The position numbers and the translations under genes were made by a program. Under the pieces are notes generated by a model. It was not told the origin of the DNA, did not search any database, and saw nothing but the letters and a program-made list of their open reading frames with translations. Shown one piece after another: positions 60,155-64,000 of a stretch of DNA of 64,000 nucleotides. Position 1 is the stretch's first letter; every line of letters begins with the position of its first letter. Origin of the DNA: Schistosoma mansoni (lineage: Eukaryota; Platyhelminthes; Trematoda; Strigeidida; Schistosomatidae); assembly GCF_000237925.1 (NCBI RefSeq), contig NC_031495.1, forward strand, positions 23,888,872 to 23,952,871. Direction: 5' to 3'.

Positions 60155-60242
60155 TGATACTTTGTTGATGATGCTGATTAAACAAGGAGTGGCTTTGTTT
60201 GATGATGCTCGCCACAATGTGGGTGTTATTTCTTACATGGAT
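60155..60242 (+). CDS. Candidate coding exon of an unidentified gene
   Basis: An 88-base segment after TTCAG and before a strong donor GATGTAAGT. It reads DTLLMMLIKQGVALFDDARH then NVGVISYMD. The residue mix is protein-like, unlike the Ile/Lys/Asn/Tyr-rich random frames around it, and the donor falls exactly at the end of it. The upstream polypyrimidine tract is weak. Alternatively this is a first coding exon starting at the ATG-ATG pair at 60168-60173. I do not recognise the family. Confidence 0.4.
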
Positions 60243-60535
60243 GTAAGTCAGATGTTTAAAAATTAAATAATGTATTCGATACACATAAGTACTTAATGCT
60301 TGTTTACATGTAAGCTATTTACTGTAACGGAAAGGTAATTTGCTTCCGTTTGTACTTGAATACAATATGTTTCGTAATTATATCTTATTTAGGATTTTTG
60401 TTTGTTATTATTAACATTTATCATCATCATTAATCATTTGTTTATCATAGAAATGTTTCCTACCGATTTGATTCATATAACGAAAGGTTTAGTTTGTGGA
60501 TACATATTTTATTTATTACAACAGTTGGAGAAATC
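60243..60535. other. Putative intron, AT-rich
   Basis: Follows the donor at 60243; no other signal seen. Confidence 0.3.
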
Positions 60536-60668
60536 AACACTCCGCTTGTAGCCTCTCCGGGGGCTACTGCCGATTCCAAGCCCGGATAAAGGAGGAGAGT
60601 TGGGCGTGGGGTTAGCGACTACATCCCGTAGAAATCTTGCTCTCTAAAAAAACGCTAACCAGAAAAAA
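60536..60668. mobile_element. GC-rich block, probable non-LTR retrotransposon scrap
   Basis: TAGCCTCTCCGGGGGCTACT, AGCCCGGATAAAGGAGGAGA and GTTAGCGACTACATCCCGTA stand out sharply from the AT-rich surroundings. They resemble the 5' part of an RTE-like LINE by recollection. No long frame is open. Only one copy in the window. Confidence 0.35.
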
Positions 60669-62168
60669 AGTGCTGACCATCAAGGTCTTAATGTATTTTA
60701 AATCAAAAATGTGTTTTTAAACGACTGCTTTCACAGACATAGATAAGTTTTATGACAATCAAACAAACTCTAATAAATACACAGTTACGACATGCCTTAG
60801 ATACGATATATCAAAGAACCATTACATTATTATCTCTTGAGTAACAATTAGGCAAAAATCGCCGCCCCGGTATACCGTTGCATCGAAAATTTAGCAATAA
60901 AGCTCACCTTCAGTTAGACATATCTTTCATTGATCTACGCACTTTACACTTTAAAACAAGACAAGAAGTGAAGCTTCATTACAAAGCTACTTTGAATATA
61001 AAGAGGCTAAAATTAGATCCCTGTCAGAACAAACAAAAATTATGGGGAAAAATATGTACAATTCTAATCCATTTATCTACACGACTTATAATTTTTGTAT
61101 TTTATGAAACATCCTACAGAACGATAATCCTCTCAAAGGCAATTTCAACAAACTGTTATTTATAAAAAATAAATTTTAAATCCGTGTTAAAAATAATTCA
61201 ACTAAAAGTTCTTATTTCTGTCGCTATGATATTTGTCAATAAAATCGTCTTGATAATGATCATCAAGTATTTTATCATGATATTTTCATTATCAGTCGTA
61301 GCAAATTATTTTTTATAACTTTACTTGCTTCAATTAAGTACTCTTTTTGTTTGGGAAGCATTCGTATTAAACAACACAAAGAAATGAAGAATATGATGGT
61401 CTATATTCATACTGATTTGTGAGTTAATGATCACAATAAGTTATAAGCTATTTTGTGTATTCTAAATGACTTCTGGCAATAAATATTCTCATAGGTCAAA
61501 TGATTAATTTACAACCACCATTTACCATTTAGATATTTCATTTAAAGTGTAAACCTTTTTAATGATTTGAAAATGGAAAGAAATACATTAATGATTCTAT
61601 CTATACGTATATTTTTGTGAATTTGTTTTCGAATAAAATACAGTAGAAACGCAAGTGCTACAATATAATTGCTAGCTGAGTATAATACATCAATCACGAA
61701 TTAATTAAACACAGAAGAAGTAACTCAAAACAAACGATTTCGTACCGATACTAACTATCCATACAAACATATTGATTGATTGATTATTCAACAAAATCTT
61801 GTATAAATCAGATCAAACATTACCAGTCTTTAATATTGTTGCTAAGGAAAGTATTCAGAAATGTTATTATCTTCATTTTTCATATTTTCAAACTGTCCAA
61901 AAAACATTCTTCCCAATTATATCTGAGCATTAGTTATGTTTTTTTATTATTTTCAGTTTGCATCATCTCTACCTGTTCATATTCTTTTATTTCATTTTTT
62001 TTTAAAAATGAGGAAATGAAATTTGCTAATTTAACAAGATGATAAAAAAAAATTAAAACAACCATTAAGTTGAAATTTCAAAAATTAAAAAAAAAGTTAG
62101 GTCATTCACAATAGAAAGAAACGTTTTTCTTTTTTTTTAAAAAAAAACAAAAAAATGAACTCAGATAA
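60669..62168. other. AT-rich, nothing recognised
   Basis: Open frames at 60878-61165 and 61776-62042 look random in composition and lack splice or family evidence. Poly-A and poly-T runs border the gap. Confidence 0.4.
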
Positions 62169-62368
62169 NNNNNNNNNNNNNNNNNNNNNNNNNNNNNNNN
62201 NNNNNNNNNNNNNNNNNNNNNNNNNNNNNNNNNNNNNNNNNNNNNNNNNNNNNNNNNNNNNNNNNNNNNNNNNNNNNNNNNNNNNNNNNNNNNNNNNNNN
62301 NNNNNNNNNNNNNNNNNNNNNNNNNNNNNNNNNNNNNNNNNNNNNNNNNNNNNNNNNNNNNNNNNNNN
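62169..62368. other. Assembly gap (200 N)
   Basis: A run of exactly 200 N, flanked by A/T homopolymers; true length unknown. Confidence 0.99.
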
Positions 62369-63609
62369 AAAACCAACAATAGTATAGTTTGAATAACAAT
62401 AATAATAAGATCAGCATATTTAAACAAATACATTAAGATATAAATTTGTAATGAATAAATTTTACTGAATAAACAAGATTCAATGATGAAAAATAAAGAA
62501 AACAAGAATTTCTAGAAATTCAAGGATTCGAACTTATTATCAATAAAGGTAATAATAATAATGGTAATAATGAGGAAAGAAAATAATAAACAAAAGACAC
62601 ATTTGTATATTATATAATCAACCCATTGAAAAAAGAGAACACTTTAACTATAAAATAATGCTCAACAAATTTTATTACGAAATAGTTGGATAGAAAATAA
62701 AGTAGATTAATTCATTAATTAATAAGTAAAATACATTTTAGTTTTTGTGACGTTATTTGATATCAGTCATGGTTAAAACGTCACAAATCACCCAATATGT
62801 ATTGTATTTATATTCATTTTCTTTTTTGTTGCTAGGAGACATACATGCATTATAAATATTTTGGCTAAATAAATTATATTATTCATCCAATTGTAGTTCT
62901 GCATTTAAAAGCATGAAATCTCCATTGATTCGTATATGTGATAAGAATTGAAGAGGATAGTATTGTTCGAAATTATACATTATTGATTCTTCACTATTAA
63001 GAAGTACCTAACAGTAAAGATAATAGTAGAGATATAGAAAAATAGTTTACAGTATTGATTTTAAAAAAAAACAATTAAGTAAACTGAAAAGAATCAATAA
63101 TGTCAAACTAGATTCATTATCAGTACAACTAAAAATAGGATGTTGATTCATTTTTCATTGGGAAATCTTTTGATTGTTTTAGCTTGTGGAACAAGTAGAA
63201 ATTTCTATGAACGAAAAGTAGGACTAAATAGCAAAGTCTTATTTATTATCAGCACACATAAGAATCTTCGATAAAACCCTCAATATCTCTCAGTTTATCA
63301 CTGAAAAGGTATGTACTATAATTAAAAAGATTAATTTCTTCAGGAACATCTGTAATGTATGGTAAATTTTAAGTTTCCGTTATTACAGTAGAAAATTTAC
63401 CAAATACAATGCTAACTGGTTTTGATTTCCATAAGTGGTAGAAATGAAATTTATTCAAGATATTAGCCGTACAATATTACTTTTAGTGTGGTGTATGCTA
63501 CTTATGTCTACAGACAAACTGGCTGTTACCATCTGAGTATTCGTTCACATTATTAATAGTAATAATGTGCAACCTTAACCATTTATGATGACAGTATGAT
63601 TCAATTCAG
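62369..63609. other. AT-rich, nothing recognised
   Basis: No repeat copy or exon seen; may be intronic if the exons at 60155 and 63610 belong to one gene. Confidence 0.35.
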
Positions 63610-63774
63610 GTATATTTTTTTCAAAATACGGAAAGCTTAACTACAGCAATTCGTAATTCAATTTACATGATTAAGTCACAAATACAGGTCCTAAAAACGA
63701 ATAGTGATATACTGAAAATAGCTTTGGCAATCTTTTCGAGCTGGGATAAAAACAAATATTGTACCAACAATGAG
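63610..63774 (+). CDS. Candidate coding exon of an unidentified gene
   Basis: A 165-base segment, exactly 55 codons, between acceptor AATTCAG (ending 63609) and donor GAGGTAAAT. It encodes VYFFQNTESLTTAIRNSIYM followed by IKSQIQVLKTNSDILKIALA and IFSSWDKNKYCTNNE. This suggests an amphipathic helical segment. The frame stays open past the donor to 63836. It is on the same strand as the candidate exon at 60155 and could be part of the same gene. Family not recognised. Confidence 0.38.
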
Positions 63775-64000
63775 GTAAATTTAGACATTTTGTGTTACAG
63801 ATGTCAATTGATTAGATATGCATTAACTAGTATTTAAAATCTAAGCACTACGTCTCAGATTTCGATTTTTAAGTCTATTTATGAGGAAAAATAACAAATT
63901 CCGTTTGATGATTTTGGAAAATATAGGTGTCACAAACTCATCAAGTGTTTAACTGACAAAAATGAAGTCAACTTTAACAAAAATGTTTGAATTATCTTAT

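Overview
The window looks like nuclear DNA of a blood fluke, genus Schistosoma. It is AT-rich and has short exons split by GT-AG introns. It is crowded with tRNA-derived repeats that carry hammerhead self-cleaving ribozymes, which is the hallmark of the schistosome Sm-alpha family. The species cannot be fixed from the sequence alone.

Region 1 (1-8.5 kb) holds the recognisable genes. On the minus strand, a two-exon gene (exons 813-878 and 437-703) encodes a 110-residue protein that I read as mitochondrial small-subunit ribosomal protein mS33 (MRPS33). It is divergent from a seven-exon plus-strand gene for the neuronal Qbc-SNARE SNAP-25 (1104-7468, 219 residues, complete reading frame). The two start codons are only 225 bp apart, so the genes probably share a bidirectional promoter. 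Introns 4 and 6 of SNAP-25 contain near-identical copies of one 530-bp retroposon in opposite orientation, bracketing exons 5 and 6.

Region 2 (8.5-60 kb) has no gene I can support and is a repeat archive. Family A is a 530-bp retroposon with an (AAAT)n tail (4 copies). Family B is the Sm-alpha-like hammerhead SINE with a 334-bp unit, found as single, direct-dimer and head-to-head inverted copies. Family C is a second, distinct tRNA-like SINE with its own hammerhead (about 13 copies or fragments, many also inverted pairs). Family D is an unclassified interspersed repeat of about 300 bp (5-6 copies). Family E is a roughly 515-bp LTR, present as three solo copies with 5-bp target duplications and one small foldback derivative. 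Family F is a possible LTR (2-3 copies). Two unrelated-looking inverted repeats lie at 50.6 and 54.8-55.3 kb. Three 200-N assembly gaps are present, two of them inside family C copies.

Region 3 (60-64 kb) has two plus-strand segments that look like protein-coding exons with splice signals (60155-60242 and 63610-63774), suggesting that another gene begins or continues here. I could not identify its product. A short GC-rich block at 60.54-60.67 kb resembles a fragment of a non-LTR retrotransposon.

The main themes are a synaptic-fusion gene next to a mitochondrial ribosome gene, and an unusual density of small ribozyme-bearing retroelements arranged as 334-bp dimers and palindromic pairs.
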